Numbered from the stretch's first letter, positions 24,772 through 34,351 are shown. The stretch: 64,000 nucleotides of DNA from an uncultured Lachnospiraceae bacterium (GCA_902775485.1 CACYMJ010000003.1:45258-109257), one strand, 5' to 3'. Notes: generated from the sequence alone by a model not told the origin. Program-made: numbers and translations.

Positions 24772-26217
24772 GTGAGCGGGACTGCGAAGCGTTTTATGGA
24801 TGATGATTTCCTGCTGGATAACGATACTGCAAAGCATCTGTTTCATGACCATGCCGAAAATCTTCCGATAATAGACTACCACTGCCATTTGTCCCCGAAA
24901 GAGATATATGAGGATATACGGTTTGATAATCTTGCCGATCTGTGGCTCGGCGGGCAGGAGGCCGGCGGCGCCTGTTCGGGCGATCATTATAAGTGGAGAC
25001 TGATGCGTGCCAACGGGATGCCGGAAGATCTTGTTACCGGAAGGGATAACGGACTTGCAAGATTTACGGGATTTACCGGGGCAGTAAGCCTTGCCATCGG
25101 AAACCCCATGTATCACTGGTGTAATCTTGAACTTAAAAAATACTTCGGGATCGATGAGCCGCTTTTGCCATCAAATGCTGAAGATATCTGGAATAAGTGC
25201 AATGACATTCTCAGAAACGATCCGCGGATGAGCGCAAGGGGTCTTATCAGACTCAGCAATGTCGAATATGTCGGCACGACGGACGATCCGGCTGACGATC
25301 TTATCTGGCATAAAAAACTCTCGGATGATCCGGATACCGCCTTTACGGTAAGACCTTCGTTTCGTCCGGATAACGCTCTTGACATAACAGGAAAGGGATT
25401 CGCCGGTTATATCGAAACACTTGCCCGGTCTGTGGGAAAGGATAATCTCGACAGCATAGATGATGTTGCCGATGCTCTTCTTGAGCGGCTGGAATATTTT
25501 GTAAAGTGCGGCTGCCTCGCTTCTGATCACGGCTTTGAAAAAATCCCGTTCAACATCATCTCTGCCGCCGAATGCAACAGGATATACAAAAAAGCCATGG
25601 CATCGGAGTCAGTAAGTGAGGATGAAGCGGAAGCGTACCGGACATATCTGCTCCTTATACTTGCACGTGCCTATCACAAATACGGCATAGTCATGGAACT
25701 TCATTATTCATGCGTCAGAAACGTAAACGAACGGATGGGGAAAATGCTCGGGCCCAACACGGGTTATGACATGATCCTGCGCGGATCATGCGGTCAAAAA
25801 CTTCCGCAGCTTCTGTCCGAACTTGATAAGACCGATGAACTTCCGAAGACAGTCATCTTTTCACTCGATCCTTCTGATAACGATCAGATAGGGACCCTCA
25901 TCGGATGCTTTCAGGGAAACAGTATTCCGGGCAGGATCCAGCACGGGGCGGCATGGTGGTTTAATGACAGCAAAACCGGAATGGAAAAACAGATGCGTGC
26001 CCTTGCGAGCCACGGTATACTCGGCAATTTCATCGGAATGCTTACCGATTCAAGATCGTTTCTGTCGTATGCAAGACATGATTATTTCAGAAGGATAATG
26101 TGCAATATGATCGGAACGTGGGTTAAAAACGGAGAGTATCCTGACGATGAAGAGATGCTTAAAAAGATAGTTTCCGGAATATCGTATTACAATGCAAAGC
26201 GGTATTTTGGAATCTGA
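24772..26217 (+). CDS. uxaC: Glucuronate isomerase
   Basis: 481 residues. Family features: RFMDDDFLLDNDTAKHLFHDHA near the start, IIDYHCHLSPKEIYEDIRFDN (metal-binding HxH, ~33), GDHYKWRLMRANG (~70), AAWWFNDSKTGMEKQM and FIGMLTDSRSFLSYARHDYFRR (~430) at the end. It interconverts glucuronate/fructuronate (or galacturonate/tagaturonate). The start is GTG 24772, with GGGAGG 7 bases upstream; the protein then reads VSGTAKRFMDDDF. It begins an operon with uxuA and uxuB that feeds glucuronate to 2-keto-3-deoxygluconate. Confidence 0.93.
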   Translation: MSGTAKRFMDDDFLLDNDTAKHLFHDHAENLPIIDYHCHLSPKEIYEDIRFDNLADLWLGGQEAGGACSGDHYKWRLMRANGMPEDLVTGRDNGLARFTGFTGAVSLAIGNPMYHWCNLELKKYFGIDEPLLPSNAEDIWNKCNDILRNDPRMSARGLIRLSNVEYVGTTDDPADDLIWHKKLSDDPDTAFTVRPSFRPDNALDITGKGFAGYIETLARSVGKDNLDSIDDVADALLERLEYFVKCGCLASDHGFEKIPFNIISAAECNRIYKKAMASESVSEDEAEAYRTYLLLILARAYHKYGIVMELHYSCVRNVNERMGKMLGPNTGYDMILRGSCGQKLPQLLSELDKTDELPKTVIFSLDPSDNDQIGTLIGCFQGNSIPGRIQHGAAWWFNDSKTGMEKQMRALASHGILGNFIGMLTDSRSFLSYARHDYFRRIMCNMIGTWVKNGEYPDDEEMLKKIVSGISYYNAKRYFGI

Positions 26218-26257
26218 GAGGACAGATAGTACGATCACAGTTTCGGGGGACTGAAAA

Positions 26258-27334
26258 ATGGAAATGACCATGAGATGGTTCGGGACCGGATACGATACGG
26301 TCACGCTCGAACAGATAAGACAGGTTCCCGGGGTTACGGGAGTTATCACAACGCTTTATGACACAACGCCGGGCGAAGTATGGAGTCCGGATAAGATAAG
26401 TGCCCTGAAGCAGGAAGTTGAGGATGCGGGCCTTCATATCTCAGGGATCGAATCGGTAAATATACATGATGCGATAAAAACAGGCTCGGGTGACCGCGAT
26501 GTATATATAGATAACTATATACAGACGCTTGAAAATCTCGGCAGAGAGGACATACATCTGGTCTGTTACAACTTCATGCCGGTATTTGACTGGACCAGGA
26601 CCGAGCTTGCAAGAAGGCGGCCGGACGGTTCCACAGTGCTTGCATATTCGCAGAAGGCCATAGATGCCCTTGATCCCGAAACGATATTCGACTCAATAAA
26701 AAACGATGCAAACGGAGCCGTCCTTCCCGGATGGGAGCCCGAGAGGATGGCTGTCATCAGGCAGCTTTTTGAAGACTATAAGGACGTGACGGAAGAAAAG
26801 CTTTTTGATAACCTGAAGTATTTTCTCGAGAGGATAATGCCCGTATGCAATAAATATGATATCAATATGGCTATACATCCCGACGATCCGGCCTGGAGCG
26901 TATTCGGACTTCCGAGGATAATAATCAACCTTGAGAATATCAGACGCATGATGAAAATGGTAGATGATCCCCATAACGGCGTGACGTTCTGTTCGGGATC
27001 GTACGGGACAAACAGACAGAACAACCTTCCGGAGATGATAAGGGCGCTTAAGGGAAGGATTCACTTCGCACACGTTCGAAATCTTAAGTTCAATTCAGAT
27101 GATGATTTTGAGGAAGCATCGCATCTGTCACGCGACGGAGATTTCGATCTGTATGAGATCATGAAAGCGCTTTATGACATCGGATTTTCCGGACCGATCC
27201 GTCCGGATCACGGAAGGATGATATGGGGCGAGAAGGCTATGCCGGGATACGGCCTTTATGACCGGGCACTTGGTGCGGCATATTTAAACGGTCTGTGGGA
27301 AGCCATAGACAAAAACGCAAGATCAGCCAGATGA
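26258..27334 (+). CDS. uxuA: Mannonate dehydratase
   Basis: 358 residues, TIM-barrel (xylose isomerase-like) family. MRWFGTGYDTVTLEQIRQVPG opens the protein, VTGVITTLYD and GEVW follow, IHPDDPAWSVFGLPRI (~208) and GVTFCSGSYGTNRQNN (~244) contain metal-binding residues, then IHFAHVRNL and IRPDHGRMIWGE (~310). It dehydrates D-mannonate to 2-keto-3-deoxygluconate. Located 40 bases after uxaC and ending just before uxuB, in pathway order. Confidence 0.95.
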   Translation: MEMTMRWFGTGYDTVTLEQIRQVPGVTGVITTLYDTTPGEVWSPDKISALKQEVEDAGLHISGIESVNIHDAIKTGSGDRDVYIDNYIQTLENLGREDIHLVCYNFMPVFDWTRTELARRRPDGSTVLAYSQKAIDALDPETIFDSIKNDANGAVLPGWEPERMAVIRQLFEDYKDVTEEKLFDNLKYFLERIMPVCNKYDINMAIHPDDPAWSVFGLPRIIINLENIRRMMKMVDDPHNGVTFCSGSYGTNRQNNLPEMIRALKGRIHFAHVRNLKFNSDDDFEEASHLSRDGDFDLYEIMKALYDIGFSGPIRPDHGRMIWGEKAMPGYGLYDRALGAAYLNGLWEAIDKNARSAR

Positions 27335-27354
27335 TCTGCGTAGAGGATCGAATC

Positions 27355-28926
27355 GTGAGACTTATTCAGATAAATGATGAAAAAATAAGACAAGAGTTTA
27401 TCAACAAAGGTTATACTCTTCCGGAATATGACAGGGATCGGCTCAGGCAGCAAACGCGTAAGGCACCCGTATGGATACATTTCGGAACCGGTAATATATT
27501 CAGAGCGTTTCCGGCCGCCGTGCTCGACGGACTGCTTAACGAAGGCGCATATGATAAAGGCATCATAGCCGTGGAGGGTTTTGATTATGAAATAATCGAC
27601 AGGGCCTATAAGCCGTTTGATGACTTAAGTCTTGCAGTCACGCTAAAGAGTGACGGTGCAGTCAAAAAACGGATAATAGGATCCGTCACGGATTCGCTCA
27701 CAGCCGATTTTAACAGACGGGATGATCTTGAAACCCTGAAAAACCTGTTCGGTTCTCCTTCGCTTCAGGTAATAAGCTTTACCATAACCGAAAAGGGATA
27801 CTCGGTAAGGAAGGATTCGGATAAAGAACACTTTCCGGTTGATATCATGGGAAAGGTAACATCCCTTTTGTATGAACGATTCCTTGCAGGTGCGTTTCCG
27901 ATAACCATGCTGAGCATGGACAACTGCTCACACAACGGAGACAGGCTGAAGGAAGCAGTGCTTTTCTATGCCGACAGCATGGCATGGCAGGGGCTGTATG
28001 ACAGTGCATTTACTGATTATCTTCGTGATGAGGATAAAGTTTCCTTCCCGCTTACAATGATCGATAAGATCACACCACGTCCGGATGAGGCTGTTGTAGA
28101 TATTCTGCGACGGGATGGTTTCGAGGATACCGACATCATAATCACCGATAAGAACACATATACCGCGGCATTTGTTAACGCAGAGGAAACACAGTATCTC
28201 GTTATCGAGGACAGGTTCCCGAACGGAAGGCCTCCGCTTGAAAAACAGGGCGTGTATTTTACCGACAGGGATACCGTTGACAAAGCGGAGAAAATGAAGG
28301 TGTGCACATGCCTTAATCCGCTTCATACGGCGCTTGCCATTTTCGGATGTCTCCTGTCATATGACCTGATATGGAAGGAAATGCAGGATGAAGATCTGGC
28401 ATCATTTGTTCGAAACATGGCTTATTCCGAAGGCATGCCCGTTGTCACAGATCCGGGGATCATAAGTCCTGAAGCGTTTGCCGACGAGGTATTGAACAGG
28501 CGACTGGTCAATCCGTTCATGCCGGACACGCCGCAGAGGATCGCATGTGATACATCGCAGAAACTGCCGATAAGATTCGGCGTAACGCTTAAGGCATATA
28601 TAAAAAAGGGAGCCGATCTTACAAAGCTTCGTTATATCCCGACGGTTTTGGCGGGATATTTAAGATATCTGCTCGGCGTTGATGATAACGGAAATGATTT
28701 TACTCCCAGTCCGGATCCGCTTCTTGACGAACTTGCCGCCGTGATGAGAGACTTCAGAGGATTTAAGAGCGCAACGGCGGATGCGCTGCGCCCGGTACTG
28801 TCAAGAGAGGATGTATTCGGAGTCGATCTGTATAAAGCAGGTCTTGCGGATATGATAACCGACAGGTTTAATGAGATGAACAAACGCCCGGGAATGGTAA
28901 GGGAAGTACTGAAAAACATGAGGTGA
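27355..28926 (+). CDS. uxuB: Fructuronate reductase (mannitol dehydrogenase family)
   Basis: 523 residues. The NAD-binding domain begins with VWIHFGTGNIFRAFPAAVLDGLL (~34-56), later EKGYSV (~140), LSMDNCSHNGDRLKEAV (~188-204), the conserved ITPRPDE, and CLNPLHTALAIFG (~320). It reduces D-fructuronate to D-mannonate, linking uxaC to uxuA. GTG 27355 is preferred because AGAGGA lies 7 bases upstream; ATG 27331, overlapping the uxuA stop, would add 8 residues but has no ribosome binding site. Confidence 0.92.
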   Translation: MRLIQINDEKIRQEFINKGYTLPEYDRDRLRQQTRKAPVWIHFGTGNIFRAFPAAVLDGLLNEGAYDKGIIAVEGFDYEIIDRAYKPFDDLSLAVTLKSDGAVKKRIIGSVTDSLTADFNRRDDLETLKNLFGSPSLQVISFTITEKGYSVRKDSDKEHFPVDIMGKVTSLLYERFLAGAFPITMLSMDNCSHNGDRLKEAVLFYADSMAWQGLYDSAFTDYLRDEDKVSFPLTMIDKITPRPDEAVVDILRRDGFEDTDIIITDKNTYTAAFVNAEETQYLVIEDRFPNGRPPLEKQGVYFTDRDTVDKAEKMKVCTCLNPLHTALAIFGCLLSYDLIWKEMQDEDLASFVRNMAYSEGMPVVTDPGIISPEAFADEVLNRRLVNPFMPDTPQRIACDTSQKLPIRFGVTLKAYIKKGADLTKLRYIPTVLAGYLRYLLGVDDNGNDFTPSPDPLLDELAAVMRDFRGFKSATADALRPVLSREDVFGVDLYKAGLADMITDRFNEMNKRPGMVREVLKNMR

Positions 28927-28932
28927 CGTATT

Positions 28933-29496
28933 ATGGAAAAGATCAGCTGGAAACCGGGGAACATGCTTTACCCCCTGCCTGCCGTTATGGTCAGTTGTAA
29001 GAGGGGGAGTGAAAAACCGAATATCATCACCGTGGCATGGGCCGGAACGATATGTTCCGATCCTGCGATGGTATCAATATCGGTCCGCCCGGAGCGCTAT
29101 TCATACGATATCATAAAGGAGAGCGGACAGTTCGTGATAAATCTTGTAACGCAGCAACTCGTAAGAGCATGTGACTGGTGCGGCGTACGATCGGGAAGGG
29201 ATCATGACAAGTTTTCGGAGCAGAAACTGACGGAATATGTTTCAGAGTACATGGATACACCGGCGATCAGCGAAAGTCCCGTCAATATCTACTGTAAGGT
29301 AAAGGACGTGGTACCGCTGGGATCGCACGACATGTTCATCGGTGAAGTTGCCGGAATAACCGTTGACGAAAAATACATGGACGAGTCCGGAAAGTTCGAT
29401 CTTAATGCCACGGGACTGATAACGTACTCGCACGGTGAATACTACAGTCTGGGAGAAAATCTCGGAAAATTCGGATTCTCGGTAAAAAAGAAGTGA
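28933..29496 (+). CDS. Flavin reductase-like FMN-binding protein
   Basis: 187 residues. The family pattern is PLPAVMVSCKRGSEKPNIITVAWAGTICSDPAMVSISVRPERYS (about 15-58; here only described) with the later FVINLVTQQLVRACDWCGV (~75) and a closing GLITYSHGEYYSLGENLGKFGF. These split-barrel proteins bind FMN and reduce flavins or act as small oxidoreductases. Position, 6 bases after uxuB, suggests cotranscription, but a link with uronate use is not known. Confidence 0.85.
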   Translation: MEKISWKPGNMLYPLPAVMVSCKRGSEKPNIITVAWAGTICSDPAMVSISVRPERYSYDIIKESGQFVINLVTQQLVRACDWCGVRSGRDHDKFSEQKLTEYVSEYMDTPAISESPVNIYCKVKDVVPLGSHDMFIGEVAGITVDEKYMDESGKFDLNATGLITYSHGEYYSLGENLGKFGFSVKKK

Positions 29497-29497
29497 C

Positions 29498-30235
29498 TTA
29501 CAGTCTGTCGAGGATGCCCATTACGCTTATATCCTGATGGGTCAGATACATTCTCGTGACTTTTTCTATAAATGCGGCTTCAGCGCCGGTTTTCTTTTGG
29601 ATCCGGGCGGTATCGACACCTTTGTCGACGAGCCGCGTGATCTTAACTATCAGTTTATACATATCTTTATCAGGCATGGCAGGCTCTGCGCCGGTTGAAA
29701 GTTCGGCAGTTTTGGCATGACCGTAGTAAACCCTTTTGGGGGACAGCGAAAAGATTTTTTTCCAGCTGTCTTCGATGAGTGTGCCGCTATGCAGTTCCAG
29801 TTCATACAGCGGATTTAGATCTCCGACAAATATCTCGCCCGTATCCAGACACAGTGAGATGCTGTCATCGCTGTGCCCCGGTGTATGGATGATCTGTCCG
29901 TCTATCCCCAGACTTTTAAGAAAATCCCTGCTGTCTGCCGTCTTCAACATTCTGATCTTTTCCGGTTCGCATCCGACTGATCGTGCATCCTGAACATCCG
30001 CAACAAGCAGGGTGGGTCCGTAAGAGATGATCTCTTTTGCGATCCCCATATGGTCGGGATGATAGTGTGATATCAGTATGTAATCGATATCCTGAACCGG
30101 GATCTTCATATCGCCCATGCATGAACAAAAAGAGCGAAACGAACCTTCAAGTCCGGTGTCAAACAGGATACTTCCGTGGCTGCCTTCAATAAGATATGTG
30201 TTTGTACATGAATATTTCATCTCGTGTATTTTCAT
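29498..30235 (-). CDS. MBL-fold metallo-hydrolase
   Basis: 245 residues. The metal-binding pattern of the metallo-beta-lactamase fold is complete: LISHYHPDHMGIAKE (HxHxDH, ~54-59), IIHTPGHSDDSISLCL (His ~115), IFVGDLNP (Asp) and VYYGHAKT (last His). The fold covers thioesterases, glyoxalase II and lactonases, so the substrate is open. A short C-terminal helical domain follows. It is transcribed toward, and ends 1 base after, the flavin reductase gene. Confidence 0.88.
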   Translation of the reverse strand: MKIHEMKYSCTNTYLIEGSHGSILFDTGLEGSFRSFCSCMGDMKIPVQDIDYILISHYHPDHMGIAKEIISYGPTLLVADVQDARSVGCEPEKIRMLKTADSRDFLKSLGIDGQIIHTPGHSDDSISLCLDTGEIFVGDLNPLYELELHSGTLIEDSWKKIFSLSPKRVYYGHAKTAELSTGAEPAMPDKDMYKLIVKITRLVDKGVDTARIQKKTGAEAAFIEKVTRMYLTHQDISVMGILDRL

Positions 30236-30310
30236 AACCGCACTTTATTATACCCGCATTTGGATCTTTTGAAAATCCGGCGTGTTTTCGGAATGTGCCT
30301 GCACCCGGGA

Positions 30311-30339
30311 TTGTACCGGAACATCCGCCATGATAAAAT
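30311..30339 (+). promoter_or_regulatory. Promoter for the GH16 gene
   Basis: TTGTAC (30311-30316), 17-bp spacer, TAAAAT (30334-30339). The GH16 start at 30388 has CAGGGAG as ribosome binding site. Confidence 0.55.
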
Positions 30340-30387
30340 AAACACAGTTGTTTTAGCAGTTTATGAAGGTTCAGGGAGAATATAAAA

Positions 30388-31824
30388 ATGAAAAAACCCC
30401 TTATATTGATCACGGGATTGATAACGGCATGTATGCTTGCGGGATGTCAGGGAGCGCTGCAAAGTGCCCCGGCACAGCCTGATGCAAAACAGGCGGATGA
30501 TACAACAGAGGAAACGCAGACCGAAGAGACCGGAAAGACCACGGAAGATATGGAGATACCGGAGGGTTATCATCTTGTATGGGCCGATGAGTTTGACGGT
30601 GACGGCTTAAGTGATGATGACTGGAACTATGAGACTCACGAAGTGGGATGGGTCAATCATGAACTTCAGGAATATGTTCCGAGCGAGGAATATGCGTTTG
30701 TTAAGGACGGCGAGCTTGTTATCCGACCCGTTAAGATCGAAAAGGACGGACTGGTTGCCTATAAGTCCGGAAGAGTGAACACACAGAATAAACACGATTA
30801 CAAGTACGGACGATTTGAGGCAAAGCTGAAAGTGCCGAAGGGCAAAGGTTTTCTTCCGGCATTCTGGATGATGCCGCAGGAGGAAGATCATTACGGACAG
30901 TGGCCTAAGTGTGGTGAGATAGATATCATGGAAGTTCTCGGGGACAACACAAAGGTCAATTACGGAACGCTTCACTACGGAGAGCCTCACAGACAGAGCC
31001 AGGGAATGTATAATCTGTCGTCGGGTGATTTTTCCGAAGAGTATCATGTGTTCGCCGTAGAGTGGGAACCCGGAGAGATAAGATGGTATTGCGACGGGCA
31101 GCAGTATCACTCGGAAAACGACTGGTTTTCCGCTGTTGCCGGGGAAGAGGAAAAACCGTATCCGGCACCCTTTGATCAGCCGTTCCACGTTATCTTAAAT
31201 GTGGCAGTCGGAGGAGACTGGCCCGGAGATCCGGATGCGAGTACGGTTTTTGACGACAGGGCATGCATGTATGTTGATTATGTTCGTATATTCCAGAAGG
31301 ATTCATACGATGAGAACGTTCAAAAGCCCGTTAAGGAAGTGATACTCCGTGATGCTGATGATAGCGGGAATCTGGTGTATAACGGCGATTTTTCCGAGAA
31401 GGAAGATCTTAGTGATGATGAGAACTGGAAATTCCTGCTGTTTAACGGAGGAGAAGGACAGGCGGAGATAGGCGATAACGAGATCATCATCAGTTCAACA
31501 AATGAGGGCACGGAGGAATACTCCGTTCAGCTTGTTCAGCCTGATATGCCGATGGAACAGGGCAGCTCATATGAGTTTTCGTTCGAAGCATATGCCGACG
31601 AGCCGCGCACGATCAAACCCGCGATAACGGCTCCGGATGTTGACTGGATCAGATATCTTCAGGACACACCGGTCGATCTGACAGGGGACTGGCAGACGTA
31701 TACATTTGATATTGATATGACGGATGAAACGGATCCGAACGGCAGGGTTGAGTTCAACATGGGCAAGCAGGGATCGACGGCAACGGTACATATCAGGAAC
31801 GTTAAGCTTGTAAAAACGAAATAG
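30388..31824 (+). CDS. GH16 beta-glucanase lipoprotein with a C-terminal carbohydrate-binding module
   Basis: 478 residues. Lipoprotein signal LITACMLAGC (Cys ~20), then a Thr/Glu-rich linker. The GH16 domain (~55-305) begins YHLVWADEFDGDGLS and contains the catalytic motif CGEIDIMEVLG (~178-188; Glu, Asp, Glu intact) and FHVILNVAVGGDWPGDP near its end. A second domain (~330-478: NLVYNGDFS … FSFEAYADEPRTIKPAI … VHIRNVKLVKTK) resembles CBM4/9 beta-sandwich modules. It should cleave beta-1,3/1,4-glucans on the cell surface. Confidence 0.92.
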   Translation: MKKPLILITGLITACMLAGCQGALQSAPAQPDAKQADDTTEETQTEETGKTTEDMEIPEGYHLVWADEFDGDGLSDDDWNYETHEVGWVNHELQEYVPSEEYAFVKDGELVIRPVKIEKDGLVAYKSGRVNTQNKHDYKYGRFEAKLKVPKGKGFLPAFWMMPQEEDHYGQWPKCGEIDIMEVLGDNTKVNYGTLHYGEPHRQSQGMYNLSSGDFSEEYHVFAVEWEPGEIRWYCDGQQYHSENDWFSAVAGEEEKPYPAPFDQPFHVILNVAVGGDWPGDPDASTVFDDRACMYVDYVRIFQKDSYDENVQKPVKEVILRDADDSGNLVYNGDFSEKEDLSDDENWKFLLFNGGEGQAEIGDNEIIISSTNEGTEEYSVQLVQPDMPMEQGSSYEFSFEAYADEPRTIKPAITAPDVDWIRYLQDTPVDLTGDWQTYTFDIDMTDETDPNGRVEFNMGKQGSTATVHIRNVKLVKTK

Positions 31825-31861
31825 CGTTGTGATCCGATAAGGGAAGGGAAAGGAGATCATT

Positions 31862-32593
31862 ATGAAAAAGAAAATCATACCGGGAATCGCTGTGGCAGTT
31901 CTGATATCCGCTGCGATGATGGCGGGATGTTCACGCGTACAGACAGATACGGAAAAACCGGCTGCTGATCCGACACCGGTTGCGGAAGATACCGCGCAGG
32001 AAGAGACCGAAGAAGAGGTCGAAGAAACATCAACCGCCAAGGAGGGCGAAAAAGTCCGCGAGGAGCCTTTGCAGGCGGAAGAAGATCAGGATGTATCTGA
32101 GGAGGCCGAAACAGAAGAGGAGCAGGAAGCTGCAGAGGAGGCCAACAGCGGCCTTACCGGATGTGTGGTTTATGACGGGGAGCAAAAAGAGGTGTCGCTG
32201 GCAAAGATCGTTTCACAAAATAAAGTTACCATGCTCAATTTCTGGGGCACGTTTTGCGGACCGTGCATACAGGAGATGCCGGATCTTGCCGATATTGAAA
32301 GAGACTATAAGGACAAAGGTTTCGAGATAGTGGGCATTACGGTAGATGCCGTTGATTATAACACCGGAAAACTGGATGCTCATGTAATACAGGATGCGGA
32401 GGATATCATGAAGGATACGGGTGTTGAATATCCGGTCGTATATGCCGGAAACGATATTCTTGAGTATGCCGAGATATCCGTGGTTCCGACAACCTTTTTT
32501 GTGGATGCAAAGGGAAATATCATCGCAGGCCCCATCCCGGGTTCAAACAGCCGGTCGGGATGGGAAAAGATCATTAACGAACTTATGAAATAA
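31862..32593 (+). CDS. TlpA-like thioredoxin-fold lipoprotein
   Basis: 243 residues. The lipoprotein signal ends ISAAMMAGC (Cys ~23). Residues ~30-95 are a long Glu-rich linker (EEETEEEVEETS-like). The thioredoxin domain has FWGTFCGPCIQEMPDL, with the CGPC redox site (~136-139), GITVDAVDY and the cis-Pro region SVVPTTFFVDAKGNI (~ 205). It is expected to reduce or exchange disulfides of extracytoplasmic proteins. Strong ribosome binding site GAAAGGAGA. It lies 37 bases after the GH16 gene and 91 before the small peptide gene. Confidence 0.88.
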   Translation: MKKKIIPGIAVAVLISAAMMAGCSRVQTDTEKPAADPTPVAEDTAQEETEEEVEETSTAKEGEKVREEPLQAEEDQDVSEEAETEEEQEAAEEANSGLTGCVVYDGEQKEVSLAKIVSQNKVTMLNFWGTFCGPCIQEMPDLADIERDYKDKGFEIVGITVDAVDYNTGKLDAHVIQDAEDIMKDTGVEYPVVYAGNDILEYAEISVVPTTFFVDAKGNIIAGPIPGSNSRSGWEKIINELMK

Positions 32594-32684
32594 TCGTTTA
32601 TGCTGTGACGCTTTTGTGACATCGGAAGTAGTATAACAAAATCACAGGAGGGGAGTACAGGAAGGTTTAAAGGAGGCGGATACC

Positions 32685-32942
32685 ATGAAAAAGGAAACGA
32701 TCAGCGAAGAGGAACTTAGGAAAGTAAACGGAGCACTTATTTTTAACGCAACATATATCATCGGATCTGACCCGGCAAGACCGTGGGAAGTGATAGATAA
32801 TTATAACGGCAATGTACTTGCAAGATTTTCAACACAGGCTGAGGCTGTAGCAAACGCAGCACAGTACGGACCGAATCCTTACAACACAATGGAGGTTGAC
32901 TGGAATACGGTACAGAATCTTCGCAACTGCCCGCTCGGGTAG
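32685..32942 (+). CDS. Small peptide with a bacteriocin/RiPP-type leader, 85 aa
   Basis: The N-terminus MKKETISEEELRKVNGA looks like a double-glycine-type leader (…EEEL-x-x-V-x-G-[GA]), with Gly-Ala at 16-17 where Gly-Gly is usual. The rest is a small polar domain (PWEVIDNYNGNVLARFSTQA, then YGPNPYNTMEVDWN) ending CPLG. Ribosome binding site AAAGGAGG. Its own promoter-like sequence lies upstream (TATAAC near 32632) and a strong terminator downstream. No modification enzyme or peptidase-containing ABC exporter is adjacent. Either a secreted peptide precursor or a small unknown protein; moderate support for the former. Confidence 0.7.
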   Translation: MKKETISEEELRKVNGALIFNATYIIGSDPARPWEVIDNYNGNVLARFSTQAEAVANAAQYGPNPYNTMEVDWNTVQNLRNCPLG

Positions 32943-32966
32943 ATAAGAATATTAGATGCGCACCTG

Positions 32967-32999
32967 AAGATCCCGGAGATATGATCCGGGATCTTTTTT
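32967..32999 (+). terminator. Strong intrinsic terminator
   Basis: AAGATCCCGG (32967-32976) pairs perfectly with CCGGGATCTT (32986-32995), followed by a T-run. It ends the small-peptide transcript and touches the 3' end of the convergent methyltransferase gene. Confidence 0.9.
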
Positions 33000-33810
33000 A
33001 CTTTGAAAAGAGTTCATAAAGTGCTACCGCAGATGATGCTGCAACGTTTAACGAATCCACGTTGTTGTGCATGGGTATTATCGCGACATGATCGCTTTTT
33101 GAAAGCGTCTTATCACAGAGCCCTGCACCTTCCGAGCCGAATATCACGGCTCTTTTTCGGGCGCTCTTAAGGACCGGATCGTTTATCGGTATCGCGTCTT
33201 CGGTCAGCGCCATGGATATCACGGTAAAATCATGACTGTGGAGCAGATCGACGGTATCTGTTCCGTCATGTATATACGTCCACGGTATCTGAAAAACTGT
33301 GCCCATCGAAACTCTTGCCGCTCTTCTGTAATACGGATCGGATGATCCGGAGGTAAGCAGTACGCACTGCGCAGAGAGCGCGGCGGCCGATCTGAATATC
33401 GCACCGATGTTTGTCGGATTGACTATATCTTCAAGTACAACGATGTTTTTGCAAGACGAAAGTAAATCATCCGGATCCGGAAGAGGCGGCCGAAGAAATG
33501 CGGCAAGAACACCTCTTGTAAGATTAAATCCCGTGATATCGTTTATCACATCAAGAGGTGCGGTAAAAACATCAGGTTCTCCGGCACGTTTTAAGAGGTT
33601 TTGTATATCGTCTCTTTCGAGATTCTTATCTTCAACAAAAAACGAGAGAGGTTTTGCACCTGCTTCAAGCGCCCGCTCGATGACCATCGGAGTCTCAGCG
33701 ATAAATACACCGGGTGCAGGCTCGTTAATATGAAGGAGCTGGGGCTCGTTGTAACCGATATAAAGCGACAGGCGTTCGTCACTTAAGCTTTCTATGGGGA
33801 TGATGTTCAT
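32998..33810 (-). CDS. TrmH/SpoU-family RNA methyltransferase
   Basis: 270 residues. The SPOUT motifs are clear: VVLEDIVNPTNIGAIFRSAAAL (motif 1, ~128-149), VIFGSEGAGLCDKTL (motif 2, ~222) and IPMHNNVDSLNVAASSAVALYE (motif 3, ~243-264), forming the trefoil-knot S-adenosylmethionine site. The N-terminal ~110 residues are a substrate-binding domain (LLHINEPAPGVFIAETPMVIERAL). The target is probably a ribose 2'-O in tRNA or rRNA; which one is not clear. It marks the left boundary of the A+T-rich island. Confidence 0.9.
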   Translation of the reverse strand: MNIIPIESLSDERLSLYIGYNEPQLLHINEPAPGVFIAETPMVIERALEAGAKPLSFFVEDKNLERDDIQNLLKRAGEPDVFTAPLDVINDITGFNLTRGVLAAFLRPPLPDPDDLLSSCKNIVVLEDIVNPTNIGAIFRSAAALSAQCVLLTSGSSDPYYRRAARVSMGTVFQIPWTYIHDGTDTVDLLHSHDFTVISMALTEDAIPINDPVLKSARKRAVIFGSEGAGLCDKTLSKSDHVAIIPMHNNVDSLNVAASSAVALYELFSK

Positions 33811-34057
33811 GTGGCTCGTTCCGTTCCTGTGAGGTATGTATTAAATTATAGCACAGAACTGCTTTTTAGTACTTGCGACTGCTTTAATGTGATGTTATCA
33901 TAGCATTACTAAAGAAGTCGTTTCTGTTTACGGAATATCGTAACAAATCTGTGTTTCATATCACGCAAACACGTTTTATTGAAATTCCTGCTTTTCAATT
34001 ACATATCGGTATAGCAGGAAAGAGATGTTCATGTTTTCCTGCGTCTTGTTTCATTTC

Positions 34058-34338
34058 ATGGAGGTAAACATGACGAAAAGACGAGGGTTATAAAGATGAG
34101 TATATTATATGAATACGACGAGAAGAAACAGAGAAGACTCGATTGGGAAGAAGGCATAGAGATTGGAGAAGAGACAAGATTGATCGCTCAGGTTCATAAG
34201 AAGATCTCAAAGAACAGGTCGATCGAGATCATAGCGGAAGAGTTGGAAACAACGGTTGATGATATTAAGCCAATTTATGAAGCAGTAAAAGATGCTCCGG
34301 CTGATGCTGATCCGATGGAGATATACTTGAATCTTTAG
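34058..34338 (+). pseudogene. Remnant resembling a PD-(D/E)XK (Rpn-type) transposase/nuclease, C-terminal tail only
   Basis: A start region (ATG 34058 or 34070, MTKRRGL then TAA at 34091) is followed in another frame by an 80-codon open frame from ATG 34096: SILYEYDEKKQRRLDWEEGI and a helical end. The YEYDEKK-R-EEG-E pattern is typical of the C-termini of recombination-promoting nuclease proteins; the nuclease core is missing. The 80-residue piece could still be expressed as a small helical protein. The preceding 33811-34057 holds no gene that I can see. Confidence 0.45.
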
Positions 34339-34351
34339 CCATAGGTCAATA

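Noticed and set aside
24238-25116. 292-codon minus-strand frame over the clostripain/uxaC junction
   Set aside because: His/Arg/Ser-rich product is the antisense of the acidic clostripain tail, not a protein.
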